A DNA stretch of 64,000 nt from Sinorhizobium fredii USDA 205 (lineage in GTDB: Bacteria; Pseudomonadota; Alphaproteobacteria; Rhizobiales; Rhizobiaceae), in assembly GCF_001461695.1 (NCBI RefSeq), contig NZ_AUTC01000145.1, positions 1 through 64,000 of the forward strand, in the 5' to 3' direction. The stretch's first letter is position 1. Each line of letters starts with the position of its first letter. Both the position numbers and the translations under genes were made by a program. Positions 33,734-42,105 of the stretch are shown here, piece after piece. The notes under the pieces were generated by a model. That model was not told the DNA's origin. It worked only from the letters and a program-made list of their open reading frames with translations, and did no database searches.

Positions 33734-34870
33734 ATGTCTGACGAACTTGATCGCATTCGTCGTGAAATGCATTCCGTACTGCAACCCGAAGGGGTTCGCC
33801 CCGACGACTCACTGAAAATTACCCGCCGCACCTTTATCCACGGATCCCTGGTATTCGGCGCGGCAACTGTCGGCCAGGCCTTCGCCTGGTGGCCGCTGCT
33901 CAACACGCTCGATATTGCCCATGCCGCCGAGGCGCCGTTCAAGTTTGCCTGGATCTCCGACACCCATCTCTATCCAAGGTCCTTGAACACACGCTTCGTC
34001 GACAAGGTCGTGCGTGCAGCGCAGGAAGTCCAGGCGATGGATCCGCCGGCCGATTTCTTGATCTTCGGTGGCGATCTGGCCCAGCTCGGAAAGATCGAAG
34101 AACTGGAACTCGGCGTCGATCTCCTAAAGGAGATTAAGATCCCGAAGCACTACATCCCAGGCGAGCACGACTGGTACCTCGACATGGGCAAGAAATGGGG
34201 CGAGCTGTTTGGCCAACCCAATTGGACCTTCGACCATAAGGGCGTGCGCTTTATCGGCCTCGATACCGTCAGCAGAGGTCCGGACTACTGGACCGCCAAG
34301 AACATGACCCCCGAGGAACGCATGGGCCACATGGCCACCCTCGATGGTACAGTCGCCGGGCCATGGGCCGGTGTCGGCCGGGACCAGCTCGACTGGATGG
34401 AAAAGACGTTGGCCGACTGGGACAAGACCAGACCGGTGGTCATCTTTAGCCACAACCCGCTCTACGAATATTATCCGCCATGGAATTTCTGGGTGCGTGA
34501 CTGGCGCGAGGTGCATGAGGTGTTGAAGCCGTTCGCAAAGGTCACCAACATTCACGGCCACGTGCATCAGGTGCTCTACAACGAGATCGGCACATTGCGG
34601 TCGATCGGCATGCTGGCGACTTCCTGGCCCTGGCCTTATGCACCGGAAGGCTTGCCGAAGCTTACCAAACCCATGATCCGCGTCGACCCCGGCGATCCCT
34701 ATGATGGCGTTGGCTGGGAAAAGATAGATGTGGCGGCCACCGATGAGGTCGACGTGGAATACATCATGTGGGGCCGCAAAGAGGTCTTCGTGCAGTCCCC
34801 CGAAGACCATGACAAGAATGTTTCGGAGATCATTCGCCCGAGGATCGCCGACAACATGTGGCCATACTAG
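33734..34870 (+). CDS. Tat-exported calcineurin-like metallophosphoesterase
   Basis: 378 aa. Start at 33734 has AGGAGG 7 nt upstream. A twin-arginine signal (ITRRTFIHGSLVFGAAT) lies near residue 30. The metallophosphoesterase motifs are in order: WISDTHLYP, FGGDLAQLG, PGEHDWY (usually GNHD), FSHNPLYEY and HGHVHQ. All metal-ligand positions look present. SoxB, which hydrolyses sulfate from SoxY, belongs to the same superfamily and is also Tat-exported, but is longer with a 5'-nucleotidase C-domain that is absent here. The gene is followed by a SoxA-like cytochrome. Substrate unknown. Confidence 0.8.
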   Translation: MSDELDRIRREMHSVLQPEGVRPDDSLKITRRTFIHGSLVFGAATVGQAFAWWPLLNTLDIAHAAEAPFKFAWISDTHLYPRSLNTRFVDKVVRAAQEVQAMDPPADFLIFGGDLAQLGKIEELELGVDLLKEIKIPKHYIPGEHDWYLDMGKKWGELFGQPNWTFDHKGVRFIGLDTVSRGPDYWTAKNMTPEERMGHMATLDGTVAGPWAGVGRDQLDWMEKTLADWDKTRPVVIFSHNPLYEYYPPWNFWVRDWREVHEVLKPFAKVTNIHGHVHQVLYNEIGTLRSIGMLATSWPWPYAPEGLPKLTKPMIRVDPGDPYDGVGWEKIDVAATDEVDVEYIMWGRKEVFVQSPEDHDKNVSEIIRPRIADNMWPY

Positions 34871-34882
34871 GGAGGGCTGATC

Positions 34883-35353
34883 ATGACGATCAAGCCAAGT
34901 TTCCGCAGCCTTCTGCGGCGCTCCGCGGCTGCCGGGAGTATCGCGCTGGCCGCTGTCCTCGTCGGGCCGGCAAGCGCTCACAAGGATCCGGTAAGTCCGG
35001 AGCAGCTCAAGATCTACCAGGAGGCGTTCATGGAAGAGGTCAGGAAGGGCGACCTCCTCTTCCATGGCGATCAGGCGACAGCCGATGCTATGGGCGTCGG
35101 TACGAGCCTCTCGAAGACCGGCATGGCATGCGCCATGTGTCACCCGATGGCGTCCGACACCCATCCGCAATCCTTCCCGAAATTCCAGGCGCAGATGGCA
35201 AAGTTCGCAACGCTACGCGACATGATCAACTGGTGCATCGAAAAGCCGAACCAGGGCGAGAAGATTGATCCTGAGTCGGAGGCCATGAAGGCTCTCGAAG
35301 CCTATATTACCTGGTCCAACACTGGTTCGGTGCTGCAGCCAGGAAAGTTTTAG
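34883..35353 (+). CDS. SoxA-like monohaem c-type cytochrome
   Basis: 156 aa with a signal peptide ending near PASA (residue ~33). One haem site, CAMCH, near residue 76. Downstream LRDMINWCIEKP holds a conserved Cys at the place where SoxA proteins have their haem-ligating Cys, and the end (MKALEAYITWSN) is also SoxA-like. SoxA with SoxX joins thiosulfate to SoxY. This protein is about half of SoxA length. It starts 12 nt after the metallophosphoesterase, GGGAGGG upstream. Confidence 0.75.
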   Translation: MTIKPSFRSLLRRSAAAGSIALAAVLVGPASAHKDPVSPEQLKIYQEAFMEEVRKGDLLFHGDQATADAMGVGTSLSKTGMACAMCHPMASDTHPQSFPKFQAQMAKFATLRDMINWCIEKPNQGEKIDPESEAMKALEAYITWSNTGSVLQPGKF

Positions 35354-35429
35354 GCGGCCGCCATCCGGATGAGCGGTCCTGGCCATCCTTGCGTGAAGCC
35401 TCACTGGCGTGGGGAAGAGGAGGCATGTC

Positions 35430-36875
35430 TTGGCAGAGACCGCGGTCGTGTTGCGCGGTAGGTTCGCCGACGTTGACCTGGACAAACTGGTTGACGGCCC
35501 CGTCGTGCGTACGTGGCTCTATTGGGGCATGTTCTGGCTGATGGTGACGCCCTCGGTCGGGGTCGTCATTTCTGGCCTGTTCACCTATCCCGACTATCTC
35601 GGCACGGGCAATCTTGAATTGACCTTCGGCCGATTGCGCCCTGTCCATGTCAATGGCGTCATCTTCGGGGCTTTTTCGGCCCTGTTCATCGGAGAATGCT
35701 ACTATCTGGTGCCGCGCCTCTGCGGCGTGCGCGTGCCGTGGCCCGGCCTCGGAATACCTATGGCATGGCTGTGGAATGTGGCTCTCGCCGCCGCCCTCGT
35801 CTCCCTGACTTTCGGTGAAAATCACGGCCTGGAGGCAGGGGAACTGCCGCTTTTTGCGGAAGTCCCGATCTTCGCCGTCGTGGCGACCGTGACCGCGCAG
35901 TTCCTCCTCACCATATCCAGGCGGCTCGAGCCCCCGCTCTATGTCGCCTTGTGGTATCTGATCGGAGCTTTCGTCTGGACAACGATGAACCTCGTGCTCG
36001 GCAGTTTCATCCTGCCCTACACGATCGCCGGCATCAACAGCGCCGCGTTCCATGGCCTTTACATCCATTACATCGTGGGTCTTTGGTTGACGCCTGCTGG
36101 CTATGTGCTGATCTACTTTTTCTTGCCGCTCAGCGCCCGCAATCCACTTTTCTCCCACAAGCTCTCGCTCGTCGGTTTCTGGTCGCTCGCGCTCTTCTAT
36201 CCGTTCGTCGGCATTCATCACTATCTTTACAGTCCGATCGCCGACTGGGCCGAGACGATCGCTATCGTCACCTCGATGCTGCTGATAATTCCCGTCTGGA
36301 CCGTGCTGGTCAACTTCTTCGGCACGATGATGGGCAAGTGGCACGAATTCGGCAGGAACCTGCCCGCCAAGTTCCTGATCACGGGTTCAATCATGTACCT
36401 GGTCGGCTGCTTCCAGGGCTCGACCGAGGCGCTGCGCAGCCTGCAGCAGCCAACCCATTTCACCGACTTCGTTATCTCGCACTCGCACTTGACCGTGTTC
36501 GGAACCTTCGTCATCTGGGCGATGGGTGGCCTGATCTATGTCTGGCCACGTTTGTTTGAGCGCGAACTCTGGTCGTTCAAGCTGGGCAATTGGGCCTTTT
36601 GGTTGATTACCGTCGGCATCTCCACGATGGGGCTTGTGCTGACCGCCGGCGGCCTCCAGCAGGGTTTCCAGTGGATGAACGGCGTTGAATGGCTGGATAC
36701 CGTAGTCCAGATGAAACCCTACTGGTTTGTCCGCACCGTCGCCGGCATCAGTATGGATCTCGGCATGGCGCTGCTGGTAATCAACCTCGCATTGACCACG
36801 CTTGCCGAGCCCAGCATCGAGAGACGGATGGTTCCGCAGCCGGGTCCGTTGCCTGCCGGGGAGCCTGCCGAATGA
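35430..36875 (+). CDS. ccoN: cbb3-type cytochrome oxidase catalytic subunit CcoN-like
   Basis: About 481 aa with twelve predicted membrane helices. The haem and CuB ligands are visible: RPVHVNGVIFG (low-spin haem His), FHGLYIHYIVGLWLTP, GIHHYLYSP (CuB His pair) and SHSHLTVFG (haem b3 and b His). A TTG at 35430 is chosen as start because GAGGAGG lies 6 nt upstream; the frame extends to 35409 without a better site. It reduces oxygen at the inner membrane. It overlaps the next gene by 4 nt. Confidence 0.9.
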   Translation: MAETAVVLRGRFADVDLDKLVDGPVVRTWLYWGMFWLMVTPSVGVVISGLFTYPDYLGTGNLELTFGRLRPVHVNGVIFGAFSALFIGECYYLVPRLCGVRVPWPGLGIPMAWLWNVALAAALVSLTFGENHGLEAGELPLFAEVPIFAVVATVTAQFLLTISRRLEPPLYVALWYLIGAFVWTTMNLVLGSFILPYTIAGINSAAFHGLYIHYIVGLWLTPAGYVLIYFFLPLSARNPLFSHKLSLVGFWSLALFYPFVGIHHYLYSPIADWAETIAIVTSMLLIIPVWTVLVNFFGTMMGKWHEFGRNLPAKFLITGSIMYLVGCFQGSTEALRSLQQPTHFTDFVISHSHLTVFGTFVIWAMGGLIYVWPRLFERELWSFKLGNWAFWLITVGISTMGLVLTAGGLQQGFQWMNGVEWLDTVVQMKPYWFVRTVAGISMDLGMALLVINLALTTLAEPSIERRMVPQPGPLPAGEPAE

Positions 36876-38533
36876 CTGCGCGGTTCGTAGCCCTCGTGGC
36901 AGGCGTCCTCTTCTTCTTTCTCGCAGTGTTCACTCAAGGCATTTTGCCCTTCTTCGAACCGACGGCGCGCACCACCAAGGTAACGACGGTTGTCCGCACC
37001 GGATTTGGCCAGCTCAAATGGATGGTCACCGAGGCAACAGACTACACACCGCTGCAGAAGGAGGGCCGCGCCATCTACCTGCGCGAAGGCTGCTGGTATT
37101 GCCACTCCCAGTTCGTCCGTCCCGTGACGGGCGAGACGCGTCGCTGGGGGCCTGTGACGGAAGCCGGCGAATTTGCCTATGACGTGCCGCATCTGTTCGG
37201 CACGCGGCGCATCGGCCCGGACCTGATGCGGGTCGGCCTCAAATTCAGCGACGAGTGGCACCTGGCTCATTTCTGGGATCCGCGAATGCTTTCGCCGGAC
37301 TCGATCATGGCCCCCTATCGGGGCCTCTTCAACGAGCCCGCCGGAACGGCCCGCATCGTTGACGACGGCGCGGGAAATCGGACGCTGGAAAGGACGTCGG
37401 TAACCGAGTCCCTGTTCAATTTCGACAGTCAGGTCTCGATTTCCCTGACGCCGAGCGCCGACGGCCTGCTTTTCGTTCCCCTTGCTGCGCGCGACAAGAA
37501 ACCGATTGTCCTTATCCCCGGCGAACAGTTTGCCGGGGAAGCGGTCAGAATCGCGGCTGAAACGCAGGAGCTCCAAGCCCTCATCGCTTATCTTCAGAAA
37601 CTTGGCATGCAACGTGGCAAGTGGCGTGATTTGTTCGAACCGCAGCAATTGGAAGTGATCGACGTCACATTCCCTCGCTCCGACGAATGGATCGCCCATG
37701 GCAAGGAGGTTTACGAAAGACGCTGTCTCGGTTGCCACGGGGTCAAGGGCGACGGCAACGGGCCGGCCGCAACCTTCCTCTACAAGCAGCGTCCGCGCGA
37801 CTTCTCGGCCGCCGTGTTCAAGTTCAGGCTGACAAAGGAGCCGCTGCCGACGGACGGTGACCTGTTGCGCACCATCACACGCGGCATTCGTGGCACGGCA
37901 ATGCCCGCGTGGCACGAATTGCCGGTCAATGATCGCCTCGCCGTCATCCAGTACATCAAATTCGAACTTGCCGTTGATCGCTCCGATCCGTCCGCGCCCT
38001 ATGCGTTCTTCGTCGAAGAGCCGCCCGGTCCGCCACTGATAATCGGCCGCCCTCCGGATCCCACCTTGCAGGTACTCACCCGTGGAAAGGAAATCTGGCA
38101 GGCGGCCAAGTGTTGGGAGTGCCACGGCCAGGGCGGCAAGGGCGATGGCGAAAAAGCTGCGGGTCTCAAGGATGACCTCGGCTTCCCGGTCGTGCCGGCC
38201 GATCTCACAAGCGGTCAGTTCAAATCGGGGCCGGCAGTCGAGGACATCTTTCGCACGATTTCCACCGGCATGAGCGGCACGCCAATGCCGTCCTACCGGA
38301 ATGCCTTTCCGGACGAGGACCGCTGGGCGCTCTCCTACCATGTTCTGGTGCTCTCCGCCTACAAGGACCCGCTGACGCTCGAACCTCTGAACATTCCGGA
38401 GGCCGATCGCAAGGCGCTCGACGAGCTCGATCGGCAGGCAGCAACCCCGGACAAGGCCTATGTCCCGGGCAGCGGCACGGCAGTGGGCGCGGGCGAAAAC
38501 GGCCCGGCGGCGGGAATGGCGCAAGGAGGCTGA
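36872..38533 (+). CDS. Fused CcoO-CcoP-like tri-haem cytochrome c subunit
   Basis: 553 aa. Residues 1-~25 form a membrane anchor. Residues 26-~250 are CcoO-like: GCWYCHSQFVRPV (haem at 74-78), GTRRIGPDLMRVG, and a Met ligand in DSIMAPY. Two further cytochrome c domains follow with RCLGCHG (~residue 285) and KCWECHG (~residue 414), as in the di-haem CcoP. In standard cbb3 oxidases CcoO and CcoP are separate proteins. The C-terminal ~50 residues are Gly/Ala-rich. It passes electrons to CcoN. Confidence 0.88.
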   Translation: MTARFVALVAGVLFFFLAVFTQGILPFFEPTARTTKVTTVVRTGFGQLKWMVTEATDYTPLQKEGRAIYLREGCWYCHSQFVRPVTGETRRWGPVTEAGEFAYDVPHLFGTRRIGPDLMRVGLKFSDEWHLAHFWDPRMLSPDSIMAPYRGLFNEPAGTARIVDDGAGNRTLERTSVTESLFNFDSQVSISLTPSADGLLFVPLAARDKKPIVLIPGEQFAGEAVRIAAETQELQALIAYLQKLGMQRGKWRDLFEPQQLEVIDVTFPRSDEWIAHGKEVYERRCLGCHGVKGDGNGPAATFLYKQRPRDFSAAVFKFRLTKEPLPTDGDLLRTITRGIRGTAMPAWHELPVNDRLAVIQYIKFELAVDRSDPSAPYAFFVEEPPGPPLIIGRPPDPTLQVLTRGKEIWQAAKCWECHGQGGKGDGEKAAGLKDDLGFPVVPADLTSGQFKSGPAVEDIFRTISTGMSGTPMPSYRNAFPDEDRWALSYHVLVLSAYKDPLTLEPLNIPEADRKALDELDRQAATPDKAYVPGSGTAVGAGENGPAAGMAQGG

Positions 38534-38535
38534 CC

Positions 38536-38730
38536 GTGCCCGAATTTGAGATCACCGGACCCTATATTGGCGCCCTTCTTATGAGCCTCGGCGCCTTGTG
38601 CCTGTTCATCTGGGGCGTGCTCTCAGGCGCCCTCTACAACACGGACGAAGCGTCGAGCAAATTTTTTGAAAGGGAAATGGAGAATGAAGGACGTGCACGA
38701 GAGCAACCCCGAGAACGTGACGCGGGATGA
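38536..38730 (+). CDS. CcoS-like small membrane protein
   Basis: 64 aa from a GTG at 38536 with GGAGG upstream. One membrane helix (YIGALLMSLGALCLFIWGVL) is followed by SGALYNTDEASSKFFE, which recalls the CcoS pattern of a Trp-x-x-x-SGQ-Y-x-D-x-x motif. CcoS helps insert cofactors into cbb3 oxidase. It overlaps the following small gene by 47 nt. The match is suggestive, not certain; CcoQ is an alternative. Confidence 0.6.
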   Translation: MPEFEITGPYIGALLMSLGALCLFIWGVLSGALYNTDEASSKFFEREMENEGRAREQPRERDAG

Positions 38731-38905
38731 GCCGGAGCTGGCCGACGCTCCCCGCCATGACATGGAAGAATACTTGGGCGGAACGATAAAGTCGCGCCAC
38801 GGCTACATACCTGTGTGGCTGCTGGTCGTCTATTTCGTGCTATTCGCCTGGGCCCTCTACTACGCTTACCAGTATTGGGGCGGCCTGGGACCTGGTCGGA
38901 TCTGA
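38684..38905 (+). CDS. Small single-helix membrane protein of the oxidase operon (73 aa)
   Basis: From ATG 38684: an acidic N-terminal half (NPENVTRDEPELADAPRHDM), then one helix (VWLLVVYFVLFAWALYYAY) and a short periplasmic end. The arrangement resembles the N-terminal anchor of CcoP, which is missing from the fused CcoO-CcoP, so it may replace that anchor. Its stop overlaps the next start. Confidence 0.6.
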   Translation: MKDVHESNPENVTRDEPELADAPRHDMEEYLGGTIKSRHGYIPVWLLVVYFVLFAWALYYAYQYWGGLGPGRI

Positions 38906-39015
38906 TGTTCAGGAAGATGTTGGCAGCGCGGATCATTCTAGCAGTCGCGGCACTGAACTTGCTCCTTTTGCTCGCTACGCTGACGCTCAATCTCGTCTTG
39001 GCTTTTTGGGGCTGA
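38905..39015 (+). CDS. Tiny membrane protein (36 aa)
   Basis: ATG at 38905 overlaps the previous TGA. The frame encodes a basic start (MFRKMLAAR) and one long hydrophobic helix (IILAVAALNLLLLLATLTL). Its place inside a tightly overlapping oxidase operon supports it as a real gene, perhaps a structural subunit like CcoQ or CcoM. No family recognised. Confidence 0.55.
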   Translation: MFRKMLAARIILAVAALNLLLLLATLTLNLVLAFWG

Positions 39016-39027
39016 CAGGAGGAATGC

Positions 39028-39150
39028 ATGTTGCCGCAGACCGCCTTCTCGATTGCCGATGCAGGGATTATCCAGACCCTGGCCTTCGTAGGGGGAGCGA
39101 TTTTCCACATCGGCTTCTTCGTCTGGGTGGCGTACCTCGCCTGGAAATAG
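39028..39150 (+). CDS. Tiny membrane protein (40 aa)
   Basis: AGGAGG lies 7 nt before the ATG at 39028. The protein is almost entirely one helix with polar start (IIQTLAFVGGAIFHIGFFVW ending AWK). It follows the 36-aa gene by 12 nt. A competing ATG four bases upstream is in another frame and gives no membrane protein. Probably an oxidase-associated small subunit. Confidence 0.55.
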   Translation: MLPQTAFSIADAGIIQTLAFVGGAIFHIGFFVWVAYLAWK

Positions 39151-39217
39151 TTGCTTCCCGGAAGCGACGGCCGCCGCCTGTCTCGCGCGCCTGAGCTCGA
39201 GCGGGAAAGGGTGATAG

Positions 39218-39931
39218 ATGACCCCGTATCTGGTGCTGTTTGCCGCAGGATTTGCCGGCAGTTTCCACTGCATCGGCATGTGTGGTGGGTTCGCTTGCGC
39301 GCTCGGCCGCGATGGACGTGGCCAAGGCGGCACGGTCCTGCGGCACCTCCTCTATAACACGGGTCGACTGACCACCTATTGCTTCCTCGGCGCCTTGGCC
39401 GGAGCTTTCGGCCAGATGATCTGCACCTCCGCAGATTTTTCCGCGACGTTGCCGCTGGCGGAACCCATTGACTTCGCTCAGCGTGCCCTCGCGATCGTCG
39501 CGGGACTTCTGATGATCATGATCGCTCTCCAGTTTTTTGGCCTGCTCGGGACGCTTCACCGGCTGACGGCGGGGCTTGGCGGTAGCCTGTTCGCCGCGAC
39601 CTTACGCAAGGTTCTGAACGTTCCGGGGCACGCTACCCCCCTCGCCTTCGGCGTCTTCAATGGGTTCCTGCCCTGCCCGCTTGTCTACGCCTTCCTGGCC
39701 CAAGCTGCGAGCACGGCTGGAGCAGTTTCCGGCTTCCTTACAATGGCTGCTTTCGGGCTCGGAACTTTCCCGGCGATGTTGATGATGGGAGGTATCGGCG
39801 GAGTCCTGGGGCCCGTGTGGCGACGGCGCGGCGTCTGGCTAGCCGGTTCGTTTATTCTGCTGCTCGGACTGACGACGCTTGGCCGTGGCGTCCTGCCTGC
39901 CGGCATGCTTCATGGAGACCACCTGCTATGA
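39218..39931 (+). CDS. SafE/UreH-like (DsbD-type) membrane transporter
   Basis: 237 aa, six or seven helices, with the family start FAAGFAGSFHCIGMCGG, which carries His, Cys, Met and Cys residues suited to binding copper. A second conserved loop is FNGFLPCPLVYAFLA with PCP. Proteins of this group sit next to ccoI in many cbb3 gene clusters and are thought to help copper handling. It overlaps ccoI (ATGA). Confidence 0.82.
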   Translation: MTPYLVLFAAGFAGSFHCIGMCGGFACALGRDGRGQGGTVLRHLLYNTGRLTTYCFLGALAGAFGQMICTSADFSATLPLAEPIDFAQRALAIVAGLLMIMIALQFFGLLGTLHRLTAGLGGSLFAATLRKVLNVPGHATPLAFGVFNGFLPCPLVYAFLAQAASTAGAVSGFLTMAAFGLGTFPAMLMMGGIGGVLGPVWRRRGVWLAGSFILLLGLTTLGRGVLPAGMLHGDHLL

Positions 39932-42105
39932 GCCTCCAGGGCGAAGGGTTCTGCGACCATTGCCTGCTTCCGCTCGGCCGACGACCATTGCAGCGGATGC
40001 TGAATGGAACGGAGAGAAGCTTCTGCTGCTATGGCTGCTGCATCGCCTATCAGGTCCGGGAAGGCAGAGGCGAGGACGCCGAAGCGGCGTGGCTTCTGAT
40101 CCGGCTCGGCGTCGCTGCCTTCCTCTCCATGAATATCATGCTTGTGAGCCTGTTTCTCTACATGGGTGTATTTTCCGGCGCCGATGCTCGCCTCCTTCCA
40201 TGGGTTCATGGCCTGCTCTTCGCCTTCGCGACGCCCGCGGTGGTCCTCCTCGGCCAACCTTTCCTCCAGGAAACGGTCCAGCACGCGGCGGCCGGTCGCC
40301 TGAATTCATCGTCGCTAGTCGTCGTTGGGGTGGCGTCGGCCTATTTCTATTCCGTCTTTGCCATGTTCAATGGCGCGCATGTCTATTTCGACACGGCGTC
40401 CATGGTGTTGCTGCTGTTCACGCTTGGCCGCTATCTCGAGGCCGCTGGACGGGCTAGAGCCTCCCGCGATCTCGAGCCTCTGCTGGCAGCAGAGAGCGAG
40501 ATCGCGACCGTAGTGCTTGACGGCGTGGAGACGCGCCGCTCTGTGCGTGACGTGATGCCCGGCATGCTCGTTCGGGTGCTGCCCGGAGACCGTATTCCCG
40601 TCGACGGCGTAATTTCCGAGGGAGAATCGAATGTCGACGAGTCGGTGATCACGGGTGAAAGCCGGTCGGTCCACAAGGCGCCCGGCACGCCGGTGATTGC
40701 CGGCAGCGTCAATTTCGATGGCCCGCTGCTCATCCGCAGCAGTGGTGCCGGAAGCAACACCCGATGGGCTCGGATCTGTCGATCTGTTCGCGATGCTCTC
40801 TCGCACCGCAGTCCGACTCAACGGATCGCCGACCGCGTCGTCGCGATCTCCGTGCCCATTGTGCTCGCCCTGAGCGGCCTGACGGCGGTTTACTGGGCTC
40901 AATCTCAGCCCATCGACCAGGCGCTGCTAATCGGACTGGCAGTCCTCGTCGTCGCCTGCCCATGCGCGGTCGGGCTCGCGGCCCCCCTCGCAACGACGCT
41001 TGGCATCGGACGGCTGGCGCGCTGCGGTTGCCTCGTCCGTGACCCCGGCGTGCTGGAGGCCCTGGCCGGACTTCGATGCGTGGCCTTCGACAAGACCGGC
41101 ACATTGACGGTGGGCAGGCCGACTGTGGTCGACATTGAGCGGGACGGTGTGGAGACGGAAGACGTGCTGGCGCGCGCAAGCGGTCTGGAACAGTATTCCG
41201 AACATGCCCTGGCACGAGCCGTCACCGCGGCCGCGAAGCTCCGAGGTATTCGGCCGGCTCCGGCGCAGGATATTCGCATCGTGCCCGGCCGAGGCATTCT
41301 GGGCACGTTCGGTGGCGAGCCGATGGCGGCCGGCAACGAATTGCTGATGAGCGACCTCGGATGGCCGCTTTCATCGCATTTACGCGCGCGGGCCTGCGCG
41401 ATCGAGGCCGACGGCCATTCGCTCATCGATGTCGGTTGGGGCGGTCGTGTTCAAGCGCTGCTCTCGCTCGACGACACGCCGCGGCCCGAGGCATCCGCGG
41501 CTGTTGCCGGGCTCGAAAGCCGCGGGATGCACCTGGTGCTCCTGACCGGCGATCTGCAGGAACCGGCCCGGCGCATCGCGGCGGTCGTTGGCATTGGCCA
41601 GGTTGAAGCTCGCCTTTCACCGGAAGCGAAACGGCAAGTCTTGCACCGCCTGCGGAAGGAACGGGCCGCTGTGGCCATGGTCGGCGACGGCCTCAATGAC
41701 GGCCCTGTGCTGGCGGACGCCGATGTCGGCATTGCCGTCGGTTCGGCCACCGCTCTCGCCCGCGAAACTGCCGCACTCGTCTTGCCCGACGGCGGGCTTT
41801 GGATGTTGCCCTGGGTCGTCGACGTGGCCCGTGCGGTTCGCCGAACCATTCTCACCAATCTCCTCTGGGCGTTCGGCTACAATCTCATTGCATTGACCGC
41901 CGCGGCCCTCGGATTTCTGCAGCCGATCCTCGCGGCGGCCGTCATGGCCGGATCGAGCGTACTCGTGGTGATGAATTCGATGCGGCTCCAGCAGTTGCCC
42001 GACCCGGATCCATCGGAAATCGCTGGTCGGCAAGCGCAAGCATTCCATCAGGAGCCTTCGCCGAACACATCCGCCGTGAAGGCCGAATACCAGCCGACCG
42101 CTTGA
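39928..42105 (+). CDS. ccoI: Copper-translocating P1B ATPase CcoI/FixI
   Basis: 725 aa. The N terminus has metal sites FCDHCLLPLG and SFCCYGCCIAY. The transport motif is ACPCAVGLAAPLA, the phosphorylated Asp is in FDKTGTLTVGRP, the hinge is GDGLNDGPVLADADVGIAVG, and the TGES-like motif is ITGESRSV. CcoI exports copper to the periplasm for cbb3 oxidase assembly. It is the last gene of the plus-strand oxidase operon and its 3' end overlaps the convergent soxF-like gene by 58 bp. Confidence 0.92.
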   Translation: MSLQGEGFCDHCLLPLGRRPLQRMLNGTERSFCCYGCCIAYQVREGRGEDAEAAWLLIRLGVAAFLSMNIMLVSLFLYMGVFSGADARLLPWVHGLLFAFATPAVVLLGQPFLQETVQHAAAGRLNSSSLVVVGVASAYFYSVFAMFNGAHVYFDTASMVLLLFTLGRYLEAAGRARASRDLEPLLAAESEIATVVLDGVETRRSVRDVMPGMLVRVLPGDRIPVDGVISEGESNVDESVITGESRSVHKAPGTPVIAGSVNFDGPLLIRSSGAGSNTRWARICRSVRDALSHRSPTQRIADRVVAISVPIVLALSGLTAVYWAQSQPIDQALLIGLAVLVVACPCAVGLAAPLATTLGIGRLARCGCLVRDPGVLEALAGLRCVAFDKTGTLTVGRPTVVDIERDGVETEDVLARASGLEQYSEHALARAVTAAAKLRGIRPAPAQDIRIVPGRGILGTFGGEPMAAGNELLMSDLGWPLSSHLRARACAIEADGHSLIDVGWGGRVQALLSLDDTPRPEASAAVAGLESRGMHLVLLTGDLQEPARRIAAVVGIGQVEARLSPEAKRQVLHRLRKERAAVAMVGDGLNDGPVLADADVGIAVGSATALARETAALVLPDGGLWMLPWVVDVARAVRRTILTNLLWAFGYNLIALTAAALGFLQPILAAAVMAGSSVLVVMNSMRLQQLPDPDPSEIAGRQAQAFHQEPSPNTSAVKAEYQPTA

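Noticed and set aside
35307..36344. 345-codon minus-strand frame in the oxidase operon.
   Set aside because: Antisense to CcoN; rich in charged residues with no family signal.
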